Origin: Bacteroidetes bacterium HGW-Bacteroidetes-1
Lineage (GTDB): Bacteria > Bacteroidota > Bacteroidia > Bacteroidales > F082
DNA length: 61,361 nt
Direction: 5' to 3'
NCBI GenBank assembly: GCA_002842755.1
Contig: PHDU01000016.1
Location: 1-61,361 of the forward strand
Positions 21,078 to 29,600 of the stretch are shown here, in pieces. The translations under genes and the position numbers were made by a program. Each line of letters starts with the position of its first letter. The first letter of the stretch is position 1. The notes beneath the pieces were generated by a model that was given only the letters and a program-made list of their open reading frames with translations, did no database searches and was not told the origin of the DNA.

Positions 21078-22490
21078 ATGAACACACAAAAAACCTATTC
21101 GCATTTTAATTTTGTAAAACTAGTACTGGCGTTTAGTGCCGTACTTTTAGTAGCCTCGGGTAGTTTGATTGCACAAAAAGTTTTTACCCTTGAAGACTGC
21201 GTTAATCATGCACTTGAGAACAATATTCGTATCAAACAAAGTAAGCTGGATGTTGAAACGGCTGATATCAATTTGCTTGAAAGTAAGTTGAATATGTTGC
21301 CCTCAGTCAATGGAGGGGCTTCTCATTCATTCGGATGGGGTCGTTCAGTTGATATGGCAACCTATCAGTATGTCGATCAGCAAACGCAATCAAGCTATTT
21401 TAACTTAAGTTCAGATATGATGCTGTTCAATGGCTTTCAAAAGTTGAACATAACTAAACAAAGAAGAGCTGAACATCTTGCTGCCAAGTACAATTTTGAT
21501 AAGATGCAAAATGATATTTCATTAACGGTAGCAAGTTATTACTTACAAATTCTTTTCAGCCGTGAATTGCTTAATAATTCTAAAGAGCAGGCAGAAATAA
21601 CACGTCAGCAGATAGAGCGAACCTCAAAGCTTGTGGAAGCTGGAACATTAGCCCGTGGCAGTTTACTTGAAATTCAGGCACAAGGGGCAAACGAAGAAGT
21701 TAACGTAATACAGGCAGAAAATCAACTGAACCTGGCTTATCTTGATTTGCTTCAGCTGCTCGAAATGGAAGCTGGAACACCCTTTGAAATAGATGTCCCC
21801 ACTTTAAAGGTTACCAAAGAACCTTCACTTCTTCCAGTGCAACTCATTTATAATAAAGCACTTGATCTGATGCCGGAAATAAAAAGTGCTGAAATGTACT
21901 ACCAAAGCAGTAGCCATGCTTTATCAATTGCCAAAGGGACCCGAAGCCCTAGTTTAAGCATGTCGGCTGCATTAGGGACCAACTATTCCGACCAAATAAG
22001 AATGAGTAACAATCCGCTTGATCCCGCTTTCGAGCAAATTAAGCCTTTTGAGAACCAATGGAAAGACAATCGTAGCACCACTTTATCTCTTCGGTTGAGT
22101 ATTCCGATTTTCAACGGCTACCAGATTAGTTCTTACATTGGACGGTCTAAACTAAACCTCATAAATGCTGATTACAATCTTGAACTTGCAAAGAACACCC
22201 TGCGTAAAAATGTTGAAACTGCTTATGCAGATGCAATTGCAGCACATACTACCTTTAAAGCAAGAGAAAAGTCACTCGTGAGTCTTAACGAGGCCTTCAA
22301 ATATACTGAACAAAAGTTCAATGTGGGCATGGTAAATGCCATTGATTATAATGTGGGTAAAAACCAGTTAAGCCGTTCTGAATCAGAACTCCTTTCAGCA
22401 AAATATGATTACATATTTAAATTAAAAATCCTTGATTTCTATCTTGGAAGAGCACTGACGCTGGATGACATGAAAGATTTTATAGATTAA
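21078..22490 (+). CDS. TolC-family outer-membrane efflux protein
   Basis: A 470-residue outer-membrane channel protein. A signal peptide ends at about VASGSLIAQK (about residue 33). The mature part is the two-fold repeated TolC coiled coil plus beta-strands, with LEDCVNHALENNIRIKQSKLDVETADINL near the N-terminus and LRLSIPIFNGYQISSYI in the second half, both typical of TolC/OEP proteins. I chose ATG 21078 over 21015 because a consensus promoter covers 20998-21028. It is followed by a terminator and then by an adaptor gene with its own -7 element, so the two genes are coordinated but separately transcribed. Confidence 0.92.
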   Translation: MNTQKTYSHFNFVKLVLAFSAVLLVASGSLIAQKVFTLEDCVNHALENNIRIKQSKLDVETADINLLESKLNMLPSVNGGASHSFGWGRSVDMATYQYVDQQTQSSYFNLSSDMMLFNGFQKLNITKQRRAEHLAAKYNFDKMQNDISLTVASYYLQILFSRELLNNSKEQAEITRQQIERTSKLVEAGTLARGSLLEIQAQGANEEVNVIQAENQLNLAYLDLLQLLEMEAGTPFEIDVPTLKVTKEPSLLPVQLIYNKALDLMPEIKSAEMYYQSSSHALSIAKGTRSPSLSMSAALGTNYSDQIRMSNNPLDPAFEQIKPFENQWKDNRSTTLSLRLSIPIFNGYQISSYIGRSKLNLINADYNLELAKNTLRKNVETAYADAIAAHTTFKAREKSLVSLNEAFKYTEQKFNVGMVNAIDYNVGKNQLSRSESELLSAKYDYIFKLKILDFYLGRALTLDDMKDFID

Positions 22491-22528
22491 TGACCTGGCC
22501 TGAACAAGATAAACAAATGTAAATAAGT

Positions 22529-22558
22529 AACCCTGTTGCTTTTATACAACAGGGTTTT
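22529..22558 (+). terminator. Intrinsic terminator after the tolC-like gene
   Basis: AACCCTGTTG (22529-22538) pairs perfectly with CAACAGGGTT (22547-22556) around an 8-base loop, and the T-run continues to 22558. It lies 38 bases after the stop codon. Confidence 0.85.
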
Positions 22559-22590
22559 CGTGTAAAATAAAATATAAACATAAAAAGCAA

Positions 22591-22598
22591 TAATTTTG
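22591..22598 (+). promoter_or_regulatory. -7 element ahead of the adaptor gene
   Basis: TAATTTTG matches TAnnTTTG, 43 bases before the ATG at 22642. No clear -33 TTTG at the usual distance. Confidence 0.4.
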
Positions 22599-22641
22599 AG
22601 CAATCAATACTTATAACTTTATTTCCAAAACCAACACAAAA

Positions 22642-23988
22642 ATGAGTAGTAAGGCACAAACAAATAAGAAATGGATTATTGCAATAGTAATCCTGATCGT
22701 AGTTATCATTGCAGGATTAATTTTTGCAAAAAAGCGCAATGAGCATGTTGTTGAAGTTAGCGTTGAAAAAGCTGAAATGAGAAGTATCATTGAGACAGTA
22801 GCTGCAAATGGCAAAATACAGCCGGCATTGGAGGTCAAAATCAGTCCATACATTTCTGGTGAAGTTGTTGATTTATTTGTCAGGGAGGGTAATTATGTGA
22901 CCAAGGGCCAGATTCTTGCAAAAATTGACCCCACTATTTACTTGTCTAATTATGAGCAGGTTGAGGCTTCTGTAAATAGCGCAAAAGCCAATATGGCAAA
23001 TTCAAGAGCCAGAGTTGCACAAGCTGAGGCACAGTTTGCAAAATCAAAACTTGATCGTGACCGTAATGAGAAACTATGGGAGCAAAAGGTTATTTCTGAT
23101 GCAGATTGGGATGGTATAAAAGCATCTTTTAAAGTGAGTAGTGCCGAATATGATGCCTCTAAAGAAAGTCTGAAAGCAACACAATTCCAGGTTCAAAATG
23201 CTGAGGCCGCATTAAAAGAAGCGCGTGAAAATCTTAGCAGGACGAGTATTTATGCACCGGCTGATGGGACAGTTTCTAAATTGTCAGTTGAGGCAGGTGA
23301 ACGTGTTACAGGAGCTTCGCAGTTCTCTTCAGGTACCGAAATTATGCGTATTGCAAACCTCAACAATATGGAGGTTAAAGTAGAAGTGAGTGAAAATGAT
23401 ATTCCAAGAGTAAAATTAAACGACACCTGTCTTATCGAAGTAGATGCCTATTTGAACCGAAAATTTAAAGGTTATATCACTGAAATAGCCACCTCTGCCA
23501 ATACTACTGCCGTTTCTGTGGATCAGGTCACAAACTTCGAAGTTAAAGTGATGCTCTTGAAAGATTCTTACATCGATCTTATCAATGAAAGTGGAAATAT
23601 TTCATCCCCTTTTCGGCCTGGTATGTCGGCAACTGTCGATATTCAGACGAAACGAGTTGATAATGTACTTACTGTTCCTATTCAAGCTGTGACAACAAGA
23701 GATGATACTTCCTCTTTTAGCCGTTCCAAACCTGACATAAAAGATGTTGAAGCGAAGAATAATTCAGTTTTGAAAGAGTATATATTTGTTATTGTTGAAG
23801 AGAAAGTCAGCATCCGAGAGGTAAAAACGGGTATTCAGGACAATTCTATTATTCAAATACTTGAAGGTATAGACGAAGGTGAACAGATAGTAACTGGTCC
23901 ATATCGTGTTGTTTCAAAAACACTTAAAAACGGAGATAAAATAAAAGTAGTCGATAAAAATAAATTATTCGAGAAGGACAAAAAGTAG
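22642..23988 (+). CDS. HlyD/MacA-like periplasmic adaptor protein
   Basis: A 448-residue membrane-fusion protein. One N-terminal transmembrane helix (about 11-28) is followed by the barrel-sandwich half (ISPYISGEVVDLFVREGNYVTKGQ, about 71-95), a coiled-coil hairpin (about 105-195), the second lipoyl half (IYAPADGTVSKLSVEAGERV) and beta-barrel/membrane-proximal domains to the end. It resembles MacA, which links an ABC transporter MacB to TolC. No macB lies beside it: upstream is a TolC gene and downstream, with no spacing, tsaB. The inner-membrane pump must be encoded elsewhere if this is a MacAB-TolC system. Confidence 0.9.
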   Translation: MSSKAQTNKKWIIAIVILIVVIIAGLIFAKKRNEHVVEVSVEKAEMRSIIETVAANGKIQPALEVKISPYISGEVVDLFVREGNYVTKGQILAKIDPTIYLSNYEQVEASVNSAKANMANSRARVAQAEAQFAKSKLDRDRNEKLWEQKVISDADWDGIKASFKVSSAEYDASKESLKATQFQVQNAEAALKEARENLSRTSIYAPADGTVSKLSVEAGERVTGASQFSSGTEIMRIANLNNMEVKVEVSENDIPRVKLNDTCLIEVDAYLNRKFKGYITEIATSANTTAVSVDQVTNFEVKVMLLKDSYIDLINESGNISSPFRPGMSATVDIQTKRVDNVLTVPIQAVTTRDDTSSFSRSKPDIKDVEAKNNSVLKEYIFVIVEEKVSIREVKTGIQDNSIIQILEGIDEGEQIVTGPYRVVSKTLKNGDKIKVVDKNKLFEKDKK

Positions 23989-23991
23989 TTG

Positions 23992-24699
23992 ATGTCAAAC
24001 ATTTTATTAATTGAAACAGCTACACATATTTGCTCAATAGGTGTTGCAGTAAACGGAGTTGTTGTAACATTACGTGAAAGTTGCGAGCAACGTTCACATG
24101 CAGAAATGATAACTACTTTTATTAAAGAAGTAGTTCATGAAGCAGGGTTAAGATACAATGAAATTGATGCAGTGGCAGTAAGCAAAGGGCCAGGTTCGTA
24201 TACCGGACTTCGAATTGGAGTTTCAACAGCAAAAGGTATTTGCTATGCTTTAGACAAACCTTTAATTGCATACGATACACTTGAAGCTATGTCCATTGGG
24301 TTTTTAATGGAGAACAAGGATAAAATAGTTTCTGATGATTTGCTTTGTCCCATGTTGGATGCCCGTAGAATGGAAGTTTATACAGAACTGTTTGATTCCT
24401 CAGGCAAACGGCTGCATCCTGTTGAAGCAGTGATTATTGATGAAGATTCGTATAATGATTTGTTAGAAGAAAAACGAATTTGGTTTTTTGGTGATGGAGC
24501 ATCCAAGTGTCAACAATATTTATCAAATAGGAAGAATGCTAATTTTGTTGAAAACCTTTTCCCCTCTGTGAAGTATGGGGCAAAAATATGTGAAGAATCC
24601 TTTCAACTCAATAATTTTGAAGACCTCGCATACTTTGAGCCTTATTACTTAAAAGACTTTATTGCCGGGATTCCAAAAGTTAAAGGTTTATACAGTTAA
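23992..24699 (+). CDS. tsaB: tRNA threonylcarbamoyladenosine biosynthesis protein TsaB
   Basis: A 235-residue ASKHA-fold protein that scaffolds TsaD and TsaE for the t6A37 modification of ANN-decoding tRNAs. Diagnostic segments are ILLIETATHICSIGV at the N-terminus, the RSHAEM motif (about 35-40), and VSKGPGSYTGLRIGVSTAKGICYA (about 63-86). The C-terminal half is the poorly conserved TsaB part, ending EPYYLKDF, as expected. The start is ATG 23992, three bases after an in-frame TTG; the gene follows the adaptor stop by 3 bases and is probably cotranscribed with it. Confidence 0.95.
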   Translation: MSNILLIETATHICSIGVAVNGVVVTLRESCEQRSHAEMITTFIKEVVHEAGLRYNEIDAVAVSKGPGSYTGLRIGVSTAKGICYALDKPLIAYDTLEAMSIGFLMENKDKIVSDDLLCPMLDARRMEVYTELFDSSGKRLHPVEAVIIDEDSYNDLLEEKRIWFFGDGASKCQQYLSNRKNANFVENLFPSVKYGAKICEESFQLNNFEDLAYFEPYYLKDFIAGIPKVKGLYS

Positions 24700-24981
24700 G
24701 AGAATTTCTTTTCTATTTTATTATGCCTTTACATATTGCAAAACGTATTTGGAAAGCTTTATAATGACTATCGATTTTGGTTCGTATGGCTTATGAGTCC
24801 TTCAAAATATTGTTTTATTATGAAATTGGGAATACCCTTAATAAGTTAATTCTATATGTCTTTAAATGAATACTTATTTTGAAATTCAAGTAATTAAATT
24901 TAGATATTGATTTTATTTGTATCTGATAATGAGGACACAGTGTGGTATTTGAGTTTCCAAATAATGAGATAAAAAGCTTAA

Positions 24982-25013
24982 TTGCAACATTTTATTCCTA
25001 ACTCGTATATTTG
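24982..25013 (+). promoter_or_regulatory. Distal promoter of the coiled-coil protein gene
   Basis: TTG (24982-24984), 21 bases, then TATATTTG (25006-25013). It would give a leader of about 110 bases. Confidence 0.45.
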
Positions 25014-25105
25014 GTAAGTATATAAAGAACAGTCATTTATAATAAATTTATGTTTTATTAATGAAATAAGTTGCATTGTATATTTACATTTTCTTTAATT
25101 GCTAT

Positions 25106-25113
25106 TATATTTG
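25106..25113 (+). promoter_or_regulatory. Proximal -7 element of the coiled-coil protein gene
   Basis: TATATTTG, identical to the distal element, 17 bases before the ATG at 25131. A start here would exclude the longer open frame beginning at 25071. Confidence 0.45.
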
Positions 25114-25130
25114 TAAAAAATATAGGCAAA

Positions 25131-25808
25131 ATGAAATTTTCAGGGACTTTAAACGAGTTTGATATACTCGATTTATTAAATGAATATCATTCTGAAATGA
25201 GGAAACTTAAGCATAAAGTGGCTTTTGTAAAAACTAAAATTCAGGACTTAGAGGATCAGTACAAATCAATAAAGCAAAGAGCTGATAGAGCCCGTGCTCT
25301 TCATTACAAAGAGGAACTTCAGGAAAACGAGTTAATAGACTTGACTGATGATGATTTTGAAGAAGAGGGCGATATAAATCCGAGAACATTAAAACCTGTC
25401 AAAAATGATAAAAGGAAAGCTGGGTTTAAAAAAAAGGAGGGTAAAATAATCATTGAGTATGCAAAATCAACTGGAAAACCAAAAAGAAAACCTGGACGTA
25501 AACCTCAGGCGCTGTCTTTATGGGACAGCCTGATTGTTGATAGCATTATAGAAAATGGAAAAGCCACCATTAGTAGAGAGCTTTTTGAACGACTCAAAGA
25601 GAAAGCTATTCAAGGTGGTTTTTATGAATCTGATGATAAGACAAAAATCAAGCTCAATCAGTGTCTTGTTAAGCTTACTTCAAAACGAAATGACCTGGTA
25701 AAGGTTGATTATCCTGGAAGAGGGCACGCATATGCCTTACCATCATGGGTGGATAAGAGAATGAATCTCTTACCAGAGTTTGGTATTCATTCTTCTGAGG
25801 GAATATAG
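25131..25808 (+). CDS. Putative DNA-binding protein: coiled coil, AT-hook-like motif, C-terminal winged-helix-like domain
   Basis: A 225-residue protein I cannot assign to a named family. Residues about 18-62 form a charged coiled coil, followed by an acidic stretch (DLTDDDFEEEGD, about 70-81). A very basic linker ends in PKRKPGRKP (about 117-125), which resembles an AT-hook. The C-terminal domain (about 127-210, SLWDSLIVDSIIENGKATISRE onward) has the look of a winged helix, with a GRGHAYALP wing-like hairpin. Start chosen at ATG 25131 because the extension from 25071 is hydrophobic, unlike the rest, and overlaps the -7 element. A chromatin-like or regulatory role is inference only. It ends at a strong bidirectional terminator. 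Confidence 0.75.
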   Translation: MKFSGTLNEFDILDLLNEYHSEMRKLKHKVAFVKTKIQDLEDQYKSIKQRADRARALHYKEELQENELIDLTDDDFEEEGDINPRTLKPVKNDKRKAGFKKKEGKIIIEYAKSTGKPKRKPGRKPQALSLWDSLIVDSIIENGKATISRELFERLKEKAIQGGFYESDDKTKIKLNQCLVKLTSKRNDLVKVDYPGRGHAYALPSWVDKRMNLLPEFGIHSSEGI

Positions 25809-25830
25809 TAATCCTACTGATGAAAAAAAC

Positions 25831-25868
25831 AAAAAACCGCAGTTGCTCATTAGCAACTGCGGTTTTTT
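25831..25868. terminator. Bidirectional intrinsic terminator between convergent genes
   Basis: AAAAAACCGCAGTTGCT (25831-25847) pairs with AGCAACTGCGGTTTTTT (25852-25868) across loop CATT. A-runs and T-runs flank both arms, so it can end transcripts from the plus-strand gene ending at 25808 and the minus-strand gene ending at 25890. Confidence 0.9.
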
Positions 25869-25889
25869 GTTTTTTTGAGTAGATTTTTA

Positions 25890-26090
25890 TTAGCCGATAC
25901 CGTAGTAACCTCCGCCGCCCTTTTCTTCGCGGCGTTTAGCAGTGTTTTCCAGTACCTTTTGTTTCATTTCTTCGGAGTAGCTATCCCATTTTGTTACTTC
26001 TTCTGCTGAACGATAGCACCCAATACATACTTTATCTTCATCATAGGTGCATATCAATTGACAAGGTGATTTTATCTTTCTTTTAAACAT
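25890..26090 (-). CDS. DUF1289 family small cysteine-rich protein
   Basis: A 66-residue protein of the DUF1289 family (PF06945). Four cysteines in the pattern SPCQLICTYDEDKVCIGCYRS (about 8-28) suggest a small metal- or cluster-binding fold, followed by the family's helical segment (EEVTKWDSYSEEMKQKVLE). The tail is glycine/tyrosine-rich (GGGGYYGIG). The biochemical role of the family is unknown. It ends at the bidirectional terminator and follows a run of minus-strand genes after a 68-base gap. Confidence 0.85.
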   Translation of the reverse strand: MFKRKIKSPCQLICTYDEDKVCIGCYRSAEEVTKWDSYSEEMKQKVLENTAKRREEKGGGGYYGIG

Positions 26091-26158
26091 GGTCAGGTAT
26101 TAATAGTTTAATCAACTACTGAACGTTTTAAAAACAGCAATGTTCAGTTTTTGATTGA

Positions 26159-27130
26159 TTATTTTCTTGTCAGAACAGCAATTCCTTTTGATTTAGTTCC
26201 GAACCAAACCTTGTTTTCACTATCTACAACAATACTTGTTATCCAATTGTCGGGCAGTCCGTTGCTGGTAGAATAGGTTTTCCAAGATTGACCATCGAAA
26301 GAAGAAGCCCCAAAGCGGGTTCCAAACCACATGATGCCATTTTTATCCTCTGCAATGGCATCTACCCTACTAAACACCAGCCCGTTTGACATTGCATAAT
26401 CTGAGAAACTTGTCCCGTCATAAACAGAAACCCCGGCAAGAGATCCTATCCACAAATGATTTTGATTGTCGATAAACAAAGATGTAACAAAACCTGCCTG
26501 ATTGTTGCCCGCAAGAAAAGTTTGCCAGCTATTGTTATATAATTGAGAAATGCCAAATTCAGTACCGAACCATTTCTTATTTTCCTGATCAATAGAAACC
26601 GCTCTTACAATATTATAAACGAGGGCATTACCCTGATCTTTCTGATACAAAGTCCATTCCGATCCATTATAATAACTCACTCCAAATCCTGTAGCAAACC
26701 ACGGATTGTTGTCCCTGTCAATGGCAACATCATACACATAATCATAACCAAGTCCTTGTTGAACTCCATACGATTGCCATTGTTCATTAACGAACGAAGA
26801 GACACCATAAGGTGTTGCAAACCATATTTTATTATTTGGATCTATTGCAATGGCATTCACCTGATGATGTATCAATCCCTGAGGTGTATTGTAGCTAGTC
26901 CAGCTTGTCCCATTATATTTTGACACCCCAAATTCTGTTGCAACCCAAACACTTCCAGACATATCTATTGCAAGATCAGAAACGTTGTTGTTGATCAATC
27001 CATCTTTAGATGCATAATATTTCCATTCTTCAGGATTAACAATTACTTTGTTATTATCGCATGAAGCTAAAGCGACTATAAATAGTATAGTCGTAATAAT
27101 TATTCTAAGAAAGTGATCTAACTGATGCAT
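26159..27130 (-). CDS. Lipoprotein with two-component-regulator-type propeller repeats
   Basis: A 323-residue lipoprotein: signal peptide with lipobox ALASC (Cys about 24), then a beta-propeller built of about seven Reg_prop repeats of the form DxxxxxWxATxxGVSxYxGxxWxxY (for example VWVATEFGVSKYNG, IWFATPYGVSSF, PWFATGFGVSYYNG, MWFGTRFGASSFDG). Such propellers occur in the sensor halves of Bacteroidota hybrid two-component systems, but no histidine kinase is fused here. It starts 11 bases after the udk stop and may be the last gene of the methylmalonyl-CoA decarboxylase operon. Ligand unknown. Confidence 0.85.
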   Translation of the reverse strand: MHQLDHFLRIIITTILFIVALASCDNNKVIVNPEEWKYYASKDGLINNNVSDLAIDMSGSVWVATEFGVSKYNGTSWTSYNTPQGLIHHQVNAIAIDPNNKIWFATPYGVSSFVNEQWQSYGVQQGLGYDYVYDVAIDRDNNPWFATGFGVSYYNGSEWTLYQKDQGNALVYNIVRAVSIDQENKKWFGTEFGISQLYNNSWQTFLAGNNQAGFVTSLFIDNQNHLWIGSLAGVSVYDGTSFSDYAMSNGLVFSRVDAIAEDKNGIMWFGTRFGASSFDGQSWKTYSTSNGLPDNWITSIVVDSENKVWFGTKSKGIAVLTRK

Positions 27131-27141
27131 TTGATTTCTTT

Positions 27142-27753
27142 TTAATCGTTAAGATTCAGTCGAATTCGGGAGGCAACGATATCAATAGCCACTTGATTTG
27201 CTCCCCCCTGTGGTATAATGATGTCAGCAAAACGCTTTGTAGGATCAATAAATTGAAGGTGCATAGGTTTCACGAAAGTTTCATAATGTTTTAAAACTTC
27301 ATTGAATGAACGACCTCTTTCCTCAATATCCCTTTGAATGATTCGCATAAGTCTGTCGTCACCATCCGCATCAACGTAAATCTTAATATCCATAAGAGTA
27401 CGTAAATCGGCATTGGTAAGCACTAAAATACCTTCAACGATTACAACTTTGGTCGGTGTTACAGGAATTGTTTCTGCTGAACGTGCACATGTCACATAAG
27501 AATAAATGGGCATTTGAATCGCTTTACCATTTTTGAGCTGATCAATATGATCAATAAGCAAATCAAATTCGATCGAAGATGGATGATCAAAATTAATCTT
27601 TTTTCTGTCTTCCGGACTAAGATGTCCATTGTCTTTATAGTAAGAATCCTGTGAAATAACTGACACAGAGCTATTTGGAAGAGCTCGAATAATTTTCTTT
27701 ACAACAGTTGTTTTACCAGAGCCTGAGCCTCCGGCTATACCAATAACCAGCAT
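27142..27753 (-). CDS. udk: Uridine kinase
   Basis: A 203-residue P-loop kinase that phosphorylates uridine and cytidine for pyrimidine salvage. The Walker A motif GGSGSGKT spans residues 8-15. Other marks are SQDSYYKD, INFDHPSSIEFD, the PIYSYVTCARS substrate segment, VVIVEGILVLT, and RIIQRDIEERGRS. Length matches the family. It lies 41 bases after the decarboxylase beta-subunit gene on the same strand; cotranscription is likely but no functional link is obvious. Confidence 0.95.
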   Translation of the reverse strand: MLVIGIAGGSGSGKTTVVKKIIRALPNSSVSVISQDSYYKDNGHLSPEDRKKINFDHPSSIEFDLLIDHIDQLKNGKAIQMPIYSYVTCARSAETIPVTPTKVVIVEGILVLTNADLRTLMDIKIYVDADGDDRLMRIIQRDIEERGRSFNEVLKHYETFVKPMHLQFIDPTKRFADIIIPQGGANQVAIDIVASRIRLNLND

Positions 27754-27794
27754 GATGCCTATTTCATTTACACTGCCAAATGTAGTAAAAATTG

Positions 27795-29153
27795 CTACAA
27801 AAGAAAACTCATCATAATACCTGCTGCGACTGCAGAACCAATAACCCCTGCAACGTTCGGGGCCATGGCATGCATAAGCAGATGATTTGAGGGGTCGTTT
27901 TTAAGACCTTCAAGCTGAACAACTCTTGCGCTGTCGGGCACTGCAGAAACGCCGGCAGCACCAACCAGTGGATTAATCTTATTCCCTTCACTCTGAAAAA
28001 TATTCATTACCTTGGCAAACAAGACACCTCCTGCAGTCGCAATCATGAAAGAAAGAGCTCCCAATACAAAGATTAATAAAGACTCACTTGTGAGGAAAAC
28101 ATCGGCTTGTGTTGAAGCCCCAACAGTAAGACCTAAAAGTATAGTTACGATATCAATTAAAGAATTTCGTGCTGTATCAGCCAGTCGCTTTGTAACACCG
28201 CTTTCTTTTAGAATATTTCCAAAGAAAAGCATTCCAAGCAGAGGAAGTGCTCCCGGTGAAATGAAAGTGGTAAGAATCAGACCAACAATTGGGAAAAGTA
28301 TTTTTTCAAGCTTGCTTACTGAACGAGGAGGTTTCATACGTATGAGGCGTTCCTTTTTGCTGGTCAACAACCGCATGATAGGAGGTTGAATTACAGGTAC
28401 CAAAGCCATGTATGAATAGGCAGCAATAGCAATAGGACCGATTAGATTCTTGGTTTCATATCCATGAACAATACCTCCATTTGCCAGTTTGGATGCTAAA
28501 AAAATAGCAGTAGGACCGTCAGCACCACCTATAATTCCAATTGAACCTGCTTCAGACATATTAAAACCAGCATACAATGCCCCTAAGAAAGTTAAAAAAA
28601 TACCAATTTGCGCAGCTGCTCCCAGTAGCATCAGACGGGGATTCGATATTAGGGATGAGAAATCTGTCATCGCACCGATACCCAGAAAGATTAATGGTGG
28701 ATAAATCCCTTTGGTTACACCATAATAGAGGTAATTGAGCACACTCCCTTCCTGATAAATTCCCAATTGTAAATTAACTCCCCCATCCTGAAAAAATGGA
28801 ATATTTCCAATAATTATTCCCGTACCAATCGGAATAAGTAAGAGTGGTTCGTATTCATACTTGATAGCAAGAAATATGAAAAAAAGTCCGACAATGATCA
28901 TTATTAAATGGCCATGTGTTAAATTGCGGAAGCCCGTAAAGAGAATAAACTTGTTAAGACCTTCTACTCCTTTATCAACAGCGTATTCCATAAATGGAAC
29001 ATCCTTATTCTGATCGATCTTTGAAATTTCTGATGATGAAATATTTTGATCAGCGATTTTTACTGCCATGCCCGGGTTGGTAACCACAAGCATGTTCATC
29101 AAAGTGAGAAAGGTTATAATACCAAATACTGTCAAAGCTTTTTGTAAACCCAT
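27795..29153 (-). CDS. mmdB: Sodium-pumping decarboxylase beta subunit (methylmalonyl-CoA decarboxylase/OadB family)
   Basis: A 452-residue integral membrane protein that decarboxylates carboxybiotin and exports Na+. It has many hydrophobic segments and the conserved GIIGGADGPTAIFLASKLA stretch, which holds the Asp implicated in sodium transport in OadB, plus the second conserved region GALPLLGMLFFGNILKESGV and the C-terminal NPLVGAAGVSAVPDSARVVQ region. The N-terminal periplasmic part (about 30-60) is an extension common in Bacteroidota members. It lies 3 bases after the biotin carrier gene. Substrate (methylmalonyl-CoA rather than oxaloacetate) is inferred from the carboxyltransferase and epimerase genes of the same operon. 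Confidence 0.93.
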   Translation of the reverse strand: MGLQKALTVFGIITFLTLMNMLVVTNPGMAVKIADQNISSSEISKIDQNKDVPFMEYAVDKGVEGLNKFILFTGFRNLTHGHLIMIIVGLFFIFLAIKYEYEPLLLIPIGTGIIIGNIPFFQDGGVNLQLGIYQEGSVLNYLYYGVTKGIYPPLIFLGIGAMTDFSSLISNPRLMLLGAAAQIGIFLTFLGALYAGFNMSEAGSIGIIGGADGPTAIFLASKLANGGIVHGYETKNLIGPIAIAAYSYMALVPVIQPPIMRLLTSKKERLIRMKPPRSVSKLEKILFPIVGLILTTFISPGALPLLGMLFFGNILKESGVTKRLADTARNSLIDIVTILLGLTVGASTQADVFLTSESLLIFVLGALSFMIATAGGVLFAKVMNIFQSEGNKINPLVGAAGVSAVPDSARVVQLEGLKNDPSNHLLMHAMAPNVAGVIGSAVAAGIMMSFLL

Positions 29154-29156
29154 TTT

Positions 29157-29588
29157 CTATTCCATTTCAATTAACAAATCACCCTGCAATACACTATCAC
29201 CTACATTGACTTTGACTGTTTTTACAGTGCCATCTTTTTCAGCAAGCAAATTATTTTCCATTTTCATTGCTTCGTAGATAATCATTTTGTCTCCCCGTTT
29301 TACCTTGTCACTAGGCTTTACTAAAACTTGAATAATATTCCCGGGTAGTGGTGCCATTATCTTGGATAAGGAAGATTTTTCTCCGGCAGACATTTTTGCA
29401 TCGCCTTTGAGTACGCTGTTGCTCATTGCAGATCTTACCAGAATAGGAGTTTTTGATTCTACCTTTCTCCGCTCTATATCAACTTGATACATCGTTCCAT
29501 TGACTTCTATTTCAGCAGAAGTCCCCTCGAGTTTAAGGATTTCTACCTCGTAATTATTTCCTCTGATATTGAATTTGAAATTTCTCAT
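29157..29588 (-). CDS. mmdC: Biotin carboxyl carrier subunit of the sodium-pumping decarboxylase
   Basis: A 143-residue biotinyl protein. The C-terminal biotinyl domain (about 75-143) carries the EAMKMEN motif with the biotinylated Lys at about 109. An N-terminal beta-rich segment (about 1-40) and a linker precede it; in decarboxylases of this class the linker is usually Pro/Ala-rich but here it is Ser/Lys-rich. It shuttles the carboxyl group from the alpha subunit to the membrane beta subunit. Spacing to neighbours is 3 and 12 bases, so it is firmly within the operon. Confidence 0.94.
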   Translation of the reverse strand: MRNFKFNIRGNNYEVEILKLEGTSAEIEVNGTMYQVDIERRKVESKTPILVRSAMSNSVLKGDAKMSAGEKSSLSKIMAPLPGNIIQVLVKPSDKVKRGDKMIIYEAMKMENNLLAEKDGTVKTVKVNVGDSVLQGDLLIEME

Positions 29589-29600
29589 AGTGAATAGTGA

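Larger units (their letters stand above)
24700..25130. other. 431-base AT-rich spacer with two promoter-like elements
   Basis: No open frame or pseudogene was recognised between tsaB and the coiled-coil protein gene. The right part carries two -7-like elements (TATATTTG at 25006-25013 and again at 25106-25113), described separately. Confidence 0.5.

Noticed and set aside
26118-26148. ACTGAAC/GTTCAGT inverted repeat taken as a terminator
   Set aside because: The T-run is on the plus strand, but the transcript expected here runs on the minus strand; arms are only 7 bases with a 17-base loop.
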